A stretch of 64,000 nucleotides of DNA from assembly GCA_023390555.1 (NCBI GenBank), contig JAEWCQ010000026.1:1-64000 (forward strand), written 5' to 3'. Numbering within the stretch: the stretch's first letter is position 1; each line of letters opens with the position of its first letter. Positions 17,956-25,215 of this stretch are shown one piece after another. The notes under the pieces were generated by a model that worked only from the letters and a program-made list of their open reading frames with translations, made no database searches and was not told where the DNA came from. Position numbers and translations under genes: made by a program. The DNA is from Bacillota bacterium (GTDB taxonomy: Bacteria > Bacillota > Clostridia > Lachnospirales > Lachnospiraceae).

Positions 17956-18381
17956 ATGAAGAAAGAAAAATTGAATTACTTCGAGAAATTGTGTAAGGAT
18001 TGTGATTCAAAAGAAGAAAATCCAATAGTTATAGTTAGGTTGTTGTTGAAAGAAAAGGTGGAAACAAAAGACGATTTATTAAGATATAAGGCGGAGGCGT
18101 TGAAAGGAGATTATTATGCATTCTTTTCTGTGATAATGTCAATGTCTGCACTGTTAATAGGCATAGCTTCACTATATGTCTCAATATTTTTTGATAAAAG
18201 TGATCTAAGCAATATAGCGGCATTATTTATATTGTGTATTGTTACATTTACCGTACTATATTATTTAAAAAAATCATTAAGACTTTCTTATATAAATAAA
18301 TGGCAGGGATATGTTTTAGTAGTAATTGATGAACTGGAAAAAGAGATTGGAAATGGCACATTTTTAAACAAAGAAAAATAA
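17956..18381 (+). CDS. Small two-TM membrane protein, unknown function
   Basis: 141 residues: a charged N-terminal half with three acidic/lysine-rich helices, two hydrophobic segments (about residues 60-82 and 90-110), and a short amphipathic C-terminal helix. ATG 17956 has GGAGG 8 bases upstream; the frame extends upstream across R3 but without an RBS. No family recognised. The last gene of the cassette-like island; strongly AT-rich. Confidence 0.75.
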   Translation: MKKEKLNYFEKLCKDCDSKEENPIVIVRLLLKEKVETKDDLLRYKAEALKGDYYAFFSVIMSMSALLIGIASLYVSIFFDKSDLSNIAALFILCIVTFTVLYYLKKSLRLSYINKWQGYVLVVIDELEKEIGNGTFLNKEK

Positions 18382-18534
18382 CAGAAATTTATACCGAATT
18401 TATACCGGTAAATTAAAAAACGGTATAAAAAATATGAAATGTTGTAAAAAATATTTAATAGAAAAATCTTGTAACCCCTTTAAATACAGGGGCTTAGAGA
18501 AAATATGAAACGATAAGAAAAGAAATCAACGCAT
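18382..18534. other. AT-rich island end with imperfect inverted repeats
   Basis: TTTATACCG occurs twice and CGGTATAAA once within 18390-18430, allowing a hairpin; no gene is seen. Confidence 0.4.
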
Positions 18535-18580
18535 TTCAAACCCGTAGTGTTGAGAGTTCTAATTTCCCTTTCACCACTAA
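18535..18580 (+). repeat. Degenerate tRNA-Met 3' fragment (putative att site)
   Basis: TTCA-A-ACCCGTAGTGT and onward aligns with tRNA-Met from the anticodon loop to the acceptor end (14895-14939) with about five substitutions plus a changed acceptor end. It has no 5' half, so it is not a tRNA gene. Marks the right end of the island. Confidence 0.75.
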
Positions 18581-18745
18581 GTAAACTTCGAAAAGTAAAT
18601 ACGCTCGAGGTTCTTTCATTTTTTATTTAAAATACCGATTAAGTCATTTATGGACTATTTAAATAAAAGGTAAAGGCGTCATAGCCATCATAGTATGATT
18701 TGACACTTTAAGAGGATAATAGCTGGATGATTATCGGTAACGAAT

Positions 18746-18770
18746 AAGAGCAGGAATTTTCCTGCTCTTA
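18746..18770 (+). terminator. Rho-independent terminator
   Basis: AAGAGCAGG / CCTGCTCTT with loop AATTTT, followed by a short T-containing tail. No gene is seen between 18581 and 19012 apart from this and the inverted repeat at 18948. Confidence 0.6.
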
Positions 18771-18947
18771 TATTTGGTAAAGAAACGGGAGAGGGGATGG
18801 TAGGTCGTTTCTATAAATATAGATTCTGAACAAAGAATAATTTGAAATTAGGAAAAGTTGGAAAATGACGTATCTATTTTTAAGACTGCATCAAAACCCG
18901 AATGATGCTACTCACGCTCCGCATTTTATTTCTCCGATAAATAGAAC

Positions 18948-18984
18948 GTACAGACACAGGCTGTGATTTTCACTGTGTCTGTAC
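18948..18984. repeat. Inverted repeat downstream of the OYE-type gene
   Basis: GTACAGACACAG (18948-18959) and CTGTGTCTGTAC (18973-18984) form a perfect 12-bp stem. It lies 28 bases past the stop of the minus-strand oxidoreductase and may terminate it, although the T run is poor. Confidence 0.55.
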
Positions 18985-19012
18985 CCTAATAAAATGCCGC
19001 TATATTCTTCTG

Positions 19013-19981
19013 TTAGGTTAACGATTGAATGAACGCTGGATTTTTCAAGAAAGGTCTTGCGAAACCAAACAAATTTACCTTGCTGGTAGTATATACTTGC
19101 TCCATTTCGGCAAGAGTACGAATACCACCTGTTAAAAGAACAGGCGTATCAACCAATTCAGACAGCCTTATTGCCGCTGATTTGTAATACAATCGTTCAT
19201 CTGGTTTGTATTTCCTCCATTGATCACCGCTGACCTCAATTCCATTGATTCCTGCTTGTGCAAGTTGAACAGCCATTTCCAAAAATTCTTCTGTTGTCAG
19301 CCCATTTGGTTTTTCATCGGAAGAATTCATTTTAATCCAGATTGGATAGTCGGCTCCAACTTTTTTACGAATGGCATTATAAACTTCCATTACTATGCGG
19401 AAACGGTTTGGAACTGATCCGCCATATTCGTCTGTTCTGTGATTAAACAACGGAGAAATGAACTGCGCCAGCAAATAGCCGTGCGCACAGTGGATTTGTA
19501 CGCCGTCAAAACCGGCTGCTTTTACGCGTCCGGCTGCCTCTGCGAAATAATCGACCACGTCCTGTATCTCGTCTTTTGTCATTTCTTTTGGCGTAAGACC
19601 GGAAACAGGATGCGGGACGGCAGAAGGACCAAGTATTCTGGCCTTTTCCGGATATCCCTGGCTCAGGGAGGAACCATGTACGATCTGCATCAAAATCTTT
19701 GCGTTATCGGAATGAACTGTGTCTACCAAATCCCGATAAGCCTCAATGAAGCTGTCATTGTAGATACCCAGTTGATGTTTTTCCGGCTGTTCATAATCCG
19801 TAATGAAAGTATAGCTGGTAATCATTGTACCGACGTCACCCTGCGCTAAATTCCGATAGATCGATTTGGTGGCGTCTGTTGGATAACCTTCTTCAGTCGC
19901 TTTTCCTTCATAGGTAGCAGAGCGTAAAAAGTGATTTCTTGCCTCCATGTTGCCAATTTGTGTTTTATCAAATAAATTCAT
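19013..19981 (-). CDS. Old-yellow-enzyme family NADH:flavin oxidoreductase
   Basis: 322 residues, a single FMN-binding TIM barrel with no C-terminal 4Fe-4S/FAD module. Key family segments: QIVHGSS, GVQIHCAHGYLLAQF, FNHRTDEYGGS, and near the end GFARPFLKNP. OYE proteins reduce activated alkenes, quinones or nitro compounds with NAD(P)H. Start chosen at the third codon (ATG 19981), seven bases after AAGGAG. The gene is divergent from a decayed HxlR gene, copying the layout of the flavin reductase/HxlR pair at 4.7-5.7 kb. Confidence 0.92.
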   Translation of the reverse strand: MNLFDKTQIGNMEARNHFLRSATYEGKATEEGYPTDATKSIYRNLAQGDVGTMITSYTFITDYEQPEKHQLGIYNDSFIEAYRDLVDTVHSDNAKILMQIVHGSSLSQGYPEKARILGPSAVPHPVSGLTPKEMTKDEIQDVVDYFAEAAGRVKAAGFDGVQIHCAHGYLLAQFISPLFNHRTDEYGGSVPNRFRIVMEVYNAIRKKVGADYPIWIKMNSSDEKPNGLTTEEFLEMAVQLAQAGINGIEVSGDQWRKYKPDERLYYKSAAIRLSELVDTPVLLTGGIRTLAEMEQVYTTSKVNLFGFARPFLKNPAFIQSLT

Positions 19982-20044
19982 ATGCATTCTCCTTATATTG
20001 ATTTTAATATTAGTATAATAGTGATAAGCTGCTATGTATAGAAC

Positions 20045-20067
20045 GCACTATTAAGATAGGTACTATC
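20045..20067 (+). promoter_or_regulatory. Control element shared with the intact hxlR locus
   Basis: GCACTA-N10-TACTATC, identical in motif and spacing to 5316-5338, followed at the same distance by AAGGAGAGTA. It has stayed conserved although the gene it precedes is dead, suggesting it still serves the divergent oxidoreductase. Confidence 0.5.
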
Positions 20068-20084
20068 TATAAGGAGAGTATACA

Positions 20085-20391
20085 ATGTCTATGTAGGCCT
20101 CGTATAATAAAATTGATTTTGAACCACTTGCCTATGCGATATCCTTCAATGATGAAAAAGGTATATCTTATTAGGGCTATGTCAGCTTGAAACCATGCGT
20201 TACAGTAAAATCAAAAGGGCACTTGGAAATGTAACTATGTAACTCATAAAGTGTTATCTAATAAGTTAAAAGAATTGGAGAGTGAGGGCCTGCATCTTCG
20301 GAGAGAAGATCCACAGGTGTCTCAAAAAGTAGAGTACAGTCTATCTGAAAAAGATCCTTCACTCATGTCTGAAAGATTTTGCTATAAATAG
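20085..20391 (+). pseudogene. Inactivated HxlR-family regulator
   Basis: The start ATG with AAGGAGAG is intact, but a TAG is the fourth codon and further stops and frame changes follow. The 3' half still reads VTHKVLSNKLKELESEG and KVEYSLSEK, clearly an HxlR recognition helix and wing, parallel to residues ITHKMLSSQLKELE of the intact gene at 5354-5704. The divergent OYE-type enzyme has therefore lost its local regulator; the intact HxlR could act in trans. Confidence 0.85.
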
Positions 20392-20394
20392 TCC

Positions 20395-20502
20395 TTAGTC
20401 TCTTTTGCGTAAGTATTTTATGAAACAGAGGATTCCTAAAATGTAAAAGATAAACTCAACTATTCCAGAACAAATACCATAATAATAGAACAGAGAAAAC
20501 AT
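20395..20502 (-). CDS. 35-residue hydrophobic membrane micropeptide
   Basis: ATG 20502 is preceded by a strong GGGAGGTGAG 5 bases upstream. The peptide starts MFSLFYYYGICSG, has one continuous hydrophobic segment (IVEFIFYILGILCFI) and ends with KYLRKRD before TAA at 20395. The positively charged end predicts cytoplasmic C-terminus. Small hydrophobic peptides of this kind include type I toxins and transporter-modulating peptides; neither can be assigned. It is convergent with the HxlR pseudogene, with stops 3 bases apart. Confidence 0.55.
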   Translation of the reverse strand: MFSLFYYYGICSGIVEFIFYILGILCFIKYLRKRD

Positions 20503-20649
20503 AGAACTCACCTCCCATGAAAAATGACCAAGCAACAAGTAAAAAGACTGGATTTATATATTAAGTATAACAGTATCAGGTAAAAAGAGGAAGCACACGT
20601 TTATTTTAGATTCATATGATAGTAAGAGAAATATTCAGGAGATAACGAA

Positions 20650-21192
20650 ATGAATTATAATGAATACAACGGTTATGGCCAGTATATTTACAAGGAGGCA
20701 ATCCCGTATATGCCAGTAACGGATTCGCTTGCAATGGCACAACAGACACAAAGCGATATATTCACATATCCCCAAAACCTTCAGAATGCGCTGTCTCTCA
20801 TCCAGCAGGCACTTGGAGGTGAAACTGAGGATAGGATGTTTTATAGCTGGCTCATAGAGAATGCCCCTTCGGACGAGGATAAACAGATTATTGGCGGTAT
20901 CCGTGACAATGAAATAGGACACTATGATTTATTCGGGCAGTTATACTATGAACTGACAGGTATGATGCCGCAGCAGGTTACAGGGGAGCAGTTCTCAGCA
21001 CCCGAAAGCTACTGCGCAGGACTGGCCAATGCTTTGATGGGTGAACAAAATGCCGTTCAGAAATACCGCAAAATCCTTTACGCAATGCAGAACCGCGTGC
21101 ATATCAATATGATAACAGAGATTATAACGGATGAAATCAGACATGGCATACTTTACAATTACCTTTACACGAAAAACGGCTGCAAAGGTTAA
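20650..21192 (+). CDS. Ferritin-like domain protein
   Basis: 180 residues; a Tyr/Asn-rich N-terminal 30 residues, then a four-helix arrangement with two pairs of metal-ligand motifs: GETEDRMFYSWL with RDNEIGHYDLF, and MGEQNAVQKYRKI with TDEIRHGILY. The E...ExxH spacing is that of di-iron ferritin-like proteins. Related proteins occur in spore-forming Clostridia and may act in oxygen or peroxide protection or in the spore coat. AGGAGATAAC precedes the ATG. Monocistronic. Confidence 0.75.
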   Translation: MNYNEYNGYGQYIYKEAIPYMPVTDSLAMAQQTQSDIFTYPQNLQNALSLIQQALGGETEDRMFYSWLIENAPSDEDKQIIGGIRDNEIGHYDLFGQLYYELTGMMPQQVTGEQFSAPESYCAGLANALMGEQNAVQKYRKILYAMQNRVHINMITEIITDEIRHGILYNYLYTKNGCKG

Positions 21193-21223
21193 CCATTTTG
21201 AGTGGGCTGTAGGAATGAGAAAT

Positions 21224-21252
21224 GGCTGGCAAAATCAGCGCTATTGCCAGCC
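21224..21252. terminator. Stem-loop between convergent genes
   Basis: GGCTGGCAA / TTGCCAGCC, 9-bp perfect stem, 11-base loop, in the spacer between the ferritin-like gene and the minus-strand small protein. U run poor on both strands, so function as terminator is tentative. Confidence 0.45.
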
Positions 21253-21336
21253 CCAAAAAAATAATTTGGTTTATAATTTTAAATAAGAAAATATTACAGG
21301 AATTATGGGTAGAATGAAATTATGTACAGGGGGGAA

Positions 21337-21519
21337 TCAATCCCCGCCCGGGCCGTCCTTGCGCGGTCTGGATGATTCTGGAAGTGGTTCCACGGTGTAA
21401 TTTTTTACAACGTTTTTGTCCTGTGGCAAATCTACATCCGGAATATTACCGTCATCATAGATGTCTACTGGCGGCTTGTCAGTTGGGGGTATATAGTTTT
21501 TTTCTGGTTTCATAGCCAT
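21337..21519 (-). CDS. Small proline/aspartate-rich hypothetical protein
   Basis: 60 residues starting MAMKPEKNYIPPTDKPP, with a high content of Pro, Asp and Lys and no hydrophobic segment; probably disordered. ATG 21519 has AAAGGATGG upstream; the frame extends six codons further without a better RBS. No family recognised. It stands alone between the ferritin-like and tocopherol-cyclase-like genes. Confidence 0.5.
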   Translation of the reverse strand: MAMKPEKNYIPPTDKPPVDIYDDGNIPDVDLPQDKNVVKNYTVEPLPESSRPRKDGPGGD

Positions 21520-21684
21520 AGCGCACCATCCTTTCAAAACTAGGGTGTGCGGAATGCAGGAAAATTATGCTGAAAGAAATAATAACATGGACACGGTGCA
21601 TTCTGCGGATGAAAGCTTGTATAGGTAATAGAATTTTGCAAATAATATTCTTTGAATAAATAAGAATTGAACCAAAGGATATAA

Positions 21685-22533
21685 ATGAGACAATATTTTA
21701 AAGGATATTATTTTAAATGCAGAGCGAAAGATGAAACAGTTGCAATCATTCCAGCCTTTCACAACGATGGAATAGAAAGCAGTGCATCCTTGCAAATCAT
21801 AACAAACGACAATGCATATTTCATTCCTTATTCTGAAATCAGATTCCAAGAGGATCAATTAAAAGTGGAAATCGGTCCTAATTACTTTACAGAAAAGGGA
21901 ATTTATTTGGATGTTGATTCTGAAGGATGTAGAATACAGGGAAAATTGAGATTTGGAAAATTTCAGAAAATTAAGTATGACATCATGGGACCTTTTCAAT
22001 ATATCCCATTTATGGAATGCAAACATAGTATAATTAGTATGAGGCATTCTGTTAACGGAAAAATAAGTATAAACGGTAAGGTTTATAATTTTAATCAGGG
22101 GATTGGCTATATTGAGGGTGACAGGGGCTGTTCTTTTCCAAAGGAGTATATTTGGACGCAATGTCACTGCAAAAATGGTTCCATCATGCTGACCGTTGCG
22201 GACATTCCGTTATTGGGGTTTCATTTTAAAGGAATCATTGGAATCATACTGGTTGCAGGTCAGGAAATTCGAGTCGCGACCTATCTCGGCGCAAAAGTTG
22301 TCTCTGTTAGCGATGATACAGTCGTAATTAAGCAGGGAAAATATACAATTTCTGCAAAGCTGCTTGAGACAAGCAATCAAAAATTAAACGCACCCGTAAA
22401 CGGAAAAATGTCAAGAATGATACATGAGAGCGCATCCTGCAGTGCAAGGTATCAACTTATCTGCAACGATAACACGCTTTTGGAGTTCACAAGTCAGAAT
22501 GCAAGCTTTGAATTTGAAATGCAAAAACAGTAG
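21685..22533 (+). CDS. Tocopherol-cyclase-like protein
   Basis: 282 residues, all-beta, with the family hallmark near residue 140: GIGYIEGDRGCSFPKEYIWTQ, i.e. the Y-E-x-x-x-G-x-S-F-P-x-x-W-x-Q-like block of the Tocopherol_cycl family. In plants and cyanobacteria the family cyclises tocopherol precursors, but anaerobic Firmicutes lack that pathway, so this member probably binds or modifies another lipid or aromatic ligand. No signal peptide. AAAGGATATAA precedes the ATG, and a strong terminator follows, so it is monocistronic. Confidence 0.75.
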   Translation: MRQYFKGYYFKCRAKDETVAIIPAFHNDGIESSASLQIITNDNAYFIPYSEIRFQEDQLKVEIGPNYFTEKGIYLDVDSEGCRIQGKLRFGKFQKIKYDIMGPFQYIPFMECKHSIISMRHSVNGKISINGKVYNFNQGIGYIEGDRGCSFPKEYIWTQCHCKNGSIMLTVADIPLLGFHFKGIIGIILVAGQEIRVATYLGAKVVSVSDDTVVIKQGKYTISAKLLETSNQKLNAPVNGKMSRMIHESASCSARYQLICNDNTLLEFTSQNASFEFEMQKQ

Positions 22534-22584
22534 CAGATACGGTTGATTTGTGAAACACTTAAAGGAATAGTTAGTATCTTACAG

Positions 22585-22609
22585 CTGTCACGTTTGTGGC
22601 AGTTTTTTT
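22585..22609 (+). terminator. Rho-independent terminator
   Basis: CTGTCAC / GTGGCAG with GTTT loop and seven T residues, ending the tocopherol-cyclase-like gene. The spacer 22612-22755 beyond it shows no gene. Confidence 0.8.
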
Positions 22610-22755
22610 ATAATTATCCTATAAAATAAAATTTAGCAGTACCGCTTTTGGTTTGTGTGGTAATACGATCGGAACCTTCGGCGCACATGGTGCAAGGTCG
22701 GCTTGTTTTAAGAGATTTGTCTTAAATAAATAATCGTATCAAAAATAGAAAAACC

Positions 22756-22786
22756 TTGAATAGTTCCGTTTATTATATTATAATAA
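22756..22786 (+). promoter_or_regulatory. Promoter with an overlapping palindromic operator
   Basis: TTGAAT (22756-22761), 17-bp spacer, TATAAT (22779-22784). The palindrome TTATTATA-T-TATAATAA (22770-22786) covers the -10 region, a common repressor position. It precedes the DUF2798-like gene by about 120 bases. Confidence 0.5.
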
Positions 22787-22909
22787 CAAGGTTTTAAAGG
22801 TAAAAAAGTTTGGTATTTAAATTAGAAACAATGCTTTATGGCTTGGCATGGCTGGCAGGAACAACACAGATGTTTTTTACTTAAATGATAATTAGGAGGT
22901 ATACAGCAA

Positions 22910-23389
22910 ATGCCAAGAAACAAATTCCAGACCATTATTTTTACTTTATTAATGCCCCTTTTTATGGTGTATGTTATGATTTGTTATAACATTGCCATCG
23001 ACACCGGGAGCATGCAAAATCAGGTTTTTCTACTCGCATTGAAAGAGTTGGTGATCATGTGGCCCGCTGCGTTTTTATTGGAACGACTGATCGGTGAAAA
23101 GCTGGCAATGAAATTAGCAGCAAGAATTATCATACCGGAAATGAAAGTCCCCATTGTCATGATTTTGGTGATTTCTTCTATGACAGTATGTGTCATGTGT
23201 CCGTTGATGAGCCTGTTGGCCGTGCTTCTTTTCCGGAGTCCGGGTATAGAGCTTTTTCCTGTATGGATCAAGACAATCGTGCTGAATTTTCCAATGGCCT
23301 TTTTTTCACAGATTTTTTTCATTGGGCCTTTTGTACGTTTGATATTTGGCTTGATTTTTAGAAAAGATACGGTAGATGTAAGAAATTGA
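22910..23389 (+). CDS. DUF2798-like integral membrane protein
   Basis: 159 residues with four hydrophobic segments arranged as two similar halves, each starting with a short polar N-cap followed by long helices (ITIFTLLMPLFMVYVMICYN-like first helix; VPIVMILVISSMTVCVMCPL third). The two-fold repeat and the F-x-x-LMP-x-FM pattern fit the DUF2798 family. Function unknown. TAGGAGGT lies 11 bases before the ATG. Monocistronic. Confidence 0.7.
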   Translation: MPRNKFQTIIFTLLMPLFMVYVMICYNIAIDTGSMQNQVFLLALKELVIMWPAAFLLERLIGEKLAMKLAARIIIPEMKVPIVMILVISSMTVCVMCPLMSLLAVLLFRSPGIELFPVWIKTIVLNFPMAFFSQIFFIGPFVRLIFGLIFRKDTVDVRN

Positions 23390-23520
23390 ATCAAACTTCG
23401 ATAACTGAAATATCTGTATGAGACATTGGCTGTGCTGGTTTGAGAAATACGAAATATAGATGGTGTTTTTTCGTAACAGAAAGACTTTCAATTTGGCCAG
23501 GCCTTTCTGAAATCAGAGTA

Positions 23521-23549
23521 TTGACACCATACAACGCGTTGCATATAAT
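23521..23549 (+). promoter_or_regulatory. Consensus sigma-A promoter for an antisense RNA
   Basis: TTGACA (23521-23526), 17-bp spacer, TATAAT (23544-23549): a perfect match to consensus with no protein gene downstream, pointing to a small RNA. Confidence 0.8.
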
Positions 23550-23555
23550 AATTTT

Positions 23556-23656
23556 AGCAGACAGCCGAAAGATAGAAGAACCTATCTGCTCCGGCAAGAT
23601 CAAATAGTTAAGGAATAACCGTCTACTTTACCAGGAGCAGGACGGTTATTTTTTTT
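23556..23656 (+). ncRNA. Predicted antitoxin sRNA (RatA-like), about 100 nt
   Basis: Begins about 7 bases after the consensus promoter and ends at the strong terminator 23614-23656. It contains no good ORF. Its 3' end overlaps the last codons and the 3' UTR of the minus-strand toxin gene at 23646-23732, the same geometry as RatA/TxpA and SR5/BsrE of B. subtilis. Size and pairing are predicted, not shown. Confidence 0.65.
23614..23656 (+). terminator. Terminator of the predicted antitoxin sRNA
   Basis: AATAACCGTC / GACGGTTATT, 10-bp stem, 17-base loop, followed by TTTTTT. It overlaps the 3' end of the convergent toxin gene. Confidence 0.85.
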
Positions 23657-23732
23657 GTCTGCCATTTCTGACAAGCGTGATAACTGCGCACAGCATGATG
23701 ACAAAGGTGAATAAATCACTATATGTAATCAT
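23646..23732 (-). CDS. Putative holin-like type I toxin, 28 residues
   Basis: ATG 23732 follows GGAAGGGGATGG. The peptide starts MITYSDLFTFVIMLCAVI and ends in RNGRQKK: a short polar N-terminus with a Tyr at position 4, one transmembrane helix, and a basic tail, the pattern of the TxpA/BsrG-type 'putative holin-like toxin' family of Firmicutes. Such peptides insert into the membrane when their antisense RNA is absent. The predicted antitoxin RNA converges on its 3' end. Confidence 0.72.
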   Translation of the reverse strand: MITYSDLFTFVIMLCAVITLVRNGRQKK

Positions 23733-23978
23733 TGCACCATCCCCTTCCGCAAGACTCGGAGCAGAGGGACAACCGCCCTTCGGCTGTCATCATAAGTTTA
23801 CGATATTGGTATCGTGAACAAAAGCAAATTGAGTCGATACGAAATGTTTTTATTGATTCCGCGGGAGATAAAAGAGAAAAGATTATTTGGAAATTCTTAT
23901 CACCAATACCTGGAATTTTCTATATGATTTATGGTAACAGTTAGTCAGAATCAGTCAAAAGCTACAGGGGGTGGCAAG

Positions 23979-24134
23979 ATGACCTGCAATAAAAAAAGCT
24001 GTGGAAACTGTACCTTTAATCGGTTTGATGGTGATGAATATATCTGCAATAACGAAGAATCAGTGAATTACGAAATGTATACGGACGATGATACCGTTTG
24101 TGATGAATGGACGCAAAAGGGTGGAGATCAATAG
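23979..24134 (+). CDS. Small cysteine-rich protein, possibly zinc-binding
   Basis: 51 residues with Cys at positions 3, 8, 11, 23 and 41 (C-x4-C-x2-C-x11-C pattern) in an acidic background, consistent with a small metal-binding fold. ATG 23979 has AGGGGGTGG upstream; an in-frame ATG at 23931 has none. Similar small CxxC proteins of unknown role are frequent in Lachnospiraceae. A short inverted repeat follows 30 bases past the stop. Confidence 0.6.
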   Translation: MTCNKKSCGNCTFNRFDGDEYICNNEESVNYEMYTDDDTVCDEWTQKGGDQ

Positions 24135-24163
24135 ATCTTAGAAATGAGAATAGCATTGCATAT

Positions 24164-24182
24164 ATGCCGGAATTTCCGGCAT
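24164..24182. repeat. Short inverted repeat after the cysteine-rich gene
   Basis: ATGCCGGAA...TTCCGGCAT, a compact stem without a T run. The remaining spacer to 24361 shows nothing. Confidence 0.4.
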
Positions 24183-24361
24183 TACATAGATGAGGAACGA
24201 AATCATGTCAATTCCATGGCATCATATCACAGGTACGGAATAAGTTATTAATGGGGCATCGGTTAAACCGGAGCCGAAATAAAAATAGCAGTAGAAAAAG
24301 CATGAAAGTAAGAATGATACGAGTATCTCAGGCAAGTGAAACGTAAATGAGGAGTGCAAAT

Positions 24362-25147
24362 ATGAGTAAGACAGGAGAGGGATTAGCGGAATTTGGAAGG
24401 TGCAAAGAGGGCACGCCGTATGTCTATGGGACAAAAGGTGCGGATGGAGCGCTGACTCAGACAAGAGTCAAAGCGCTGGCTGCAGCGTATCCCATTATTT
24501 TTACGGCTGATTATCTGAAAAAAATTGCAGAAAAGGAACTGGTGGGAAAAGTATGCTGTGATTGTTCCGGTCTGATTTCCTGGTACACGAACTATGTACT
24601 TGGATCTGCTCAGTTGTATGCACAGGCATATACGAGGCTGCCGATCGCAGCGATCAGAAATTTTGCTGTTGGTACAATTCTATGGAAAAAAGGCCATGTG
24701 GGAGTCTATCTTGGTATCGTTGATGGTGTACCTTGTGATGTGCAGAGCAAAGGGATTGATTATGGATGTCTCATGCTGCCTTGCACAGAGACCGAATGGA
24801 AATACGGTCTGACCTTTCCCTGGCTGACCTATCACTATACAGTAAATCTGGCTGCGCAGGCGACCTGGAAAGGGACCAATCCATATACGGAGCCAACTGT
24901 CGTTGTAACGACACCCGCTCGTGCAAAAGAAAGAGGTATCACGCAGTATAGTTCTAACGGTGAAGGTGTGAAATGGCTGCAGTGGGAATTAAATGAATCT
25001 GGGAGCACCCTTGAGATTGATGGAGTCATGGGATCTAAGGCGCTGGAAGCACTGGAGGCTTATCAGATGGCCTGTGATCTTACATCGGATGGATTGGCGG
25101 GTTCAATTACCAGAAGATATCTGAAGGGAGAAGAGACAGATCAGTAG
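24362..25147 (+). CDS. NlpC/P60-type cell-wall hydrolase with peptidoglycan-binding domain
   Basis: 261 residues. The N-terminal half is a papain-like NlpC/P60 domain: catalytic Cys in CCDCSGLISW (about residue 65) and His in KKGHVGVYLG (about 110). A Pro/Thr-rich linker leads to a C-terminal peptidoglycan-binding type 1 domain (GVKWLQWELN, later DGVMGSKALEALEAYQ). No signal peptide, so it may be a phage-type endolysin or a lysin released by lysis. Its position near a holin-like peptide is suggestive, but no other phage genes are present. GAGGAG lies 7 bases before ATG 24362. Confidence 0.85.
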   Translation: MSKTGEGLAEFGRCKEGTPYVYGTKGADGALTQTRVKALAAAYPIIFTADYLKKIAEKELVGKVCCDCSGLISWYTNYVLGSAQLYAQAYTRLPIAAIRNFAVGTILWKKGHVGVYLGIVDGVPCDVQSKGIDYGCLMLPCTETEWKYGLTFPWLTYHYTVNLAAQATWKGTNPYTEPTVVVTTPARAKERGITQYSSNGEGVKWLQWELNESGSTLEIDGVMGSKALEALEAYQMACDLTSDGLAGSITRRYLKGEETDQ

Positions 25148-25174
25148 ATAAATTCGTATTTTTGAAAAAGGTCA

Positions 25175-25204
25175 AGAAAAAAGGCCCCGGCGTTAGCCGG
25201 GACC
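25175..25204 (-). terminator. Terminator of cysteine-rich peptide gene copy A
   Basis: On the minus strand GGTCCCGGC / GCCGGGGCC with TAAC loop and a TTTTTT tail, 15 bases after the peptide stop. The same structure follows copy B. Confidence 0.85.
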
Positions 25205-25215
25205 CCCCTGGTAAG

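Larger units (their letters stand above)
14895..18580. mobile_element. Decayed genomic island inserted at the tRNA-Met 3' end
   Basis: The tRNA-Met 3' half (14895-14939) is repeated in degenerate form at 18535-18580, in the same orientation, with about 40 of 45 positions alike. Direct duplication of a tRNA 3' half is what tyrosine integrases leave at attL/attR. The enclosed ~3.6 kb is clearly more AT-rich than the flanks and holds only small accessory genes separated by a repeated element. No intact integrase is present, so the element is either a remnant or was moved in trans. Confidence 0.65.

Noticed and set aside
24362..25147. Prophage
   Set aside because: The NlpC/P60 hydrolase and holin-like peptide stand alone; no capsid, tail, terminase or integrase genes are present.
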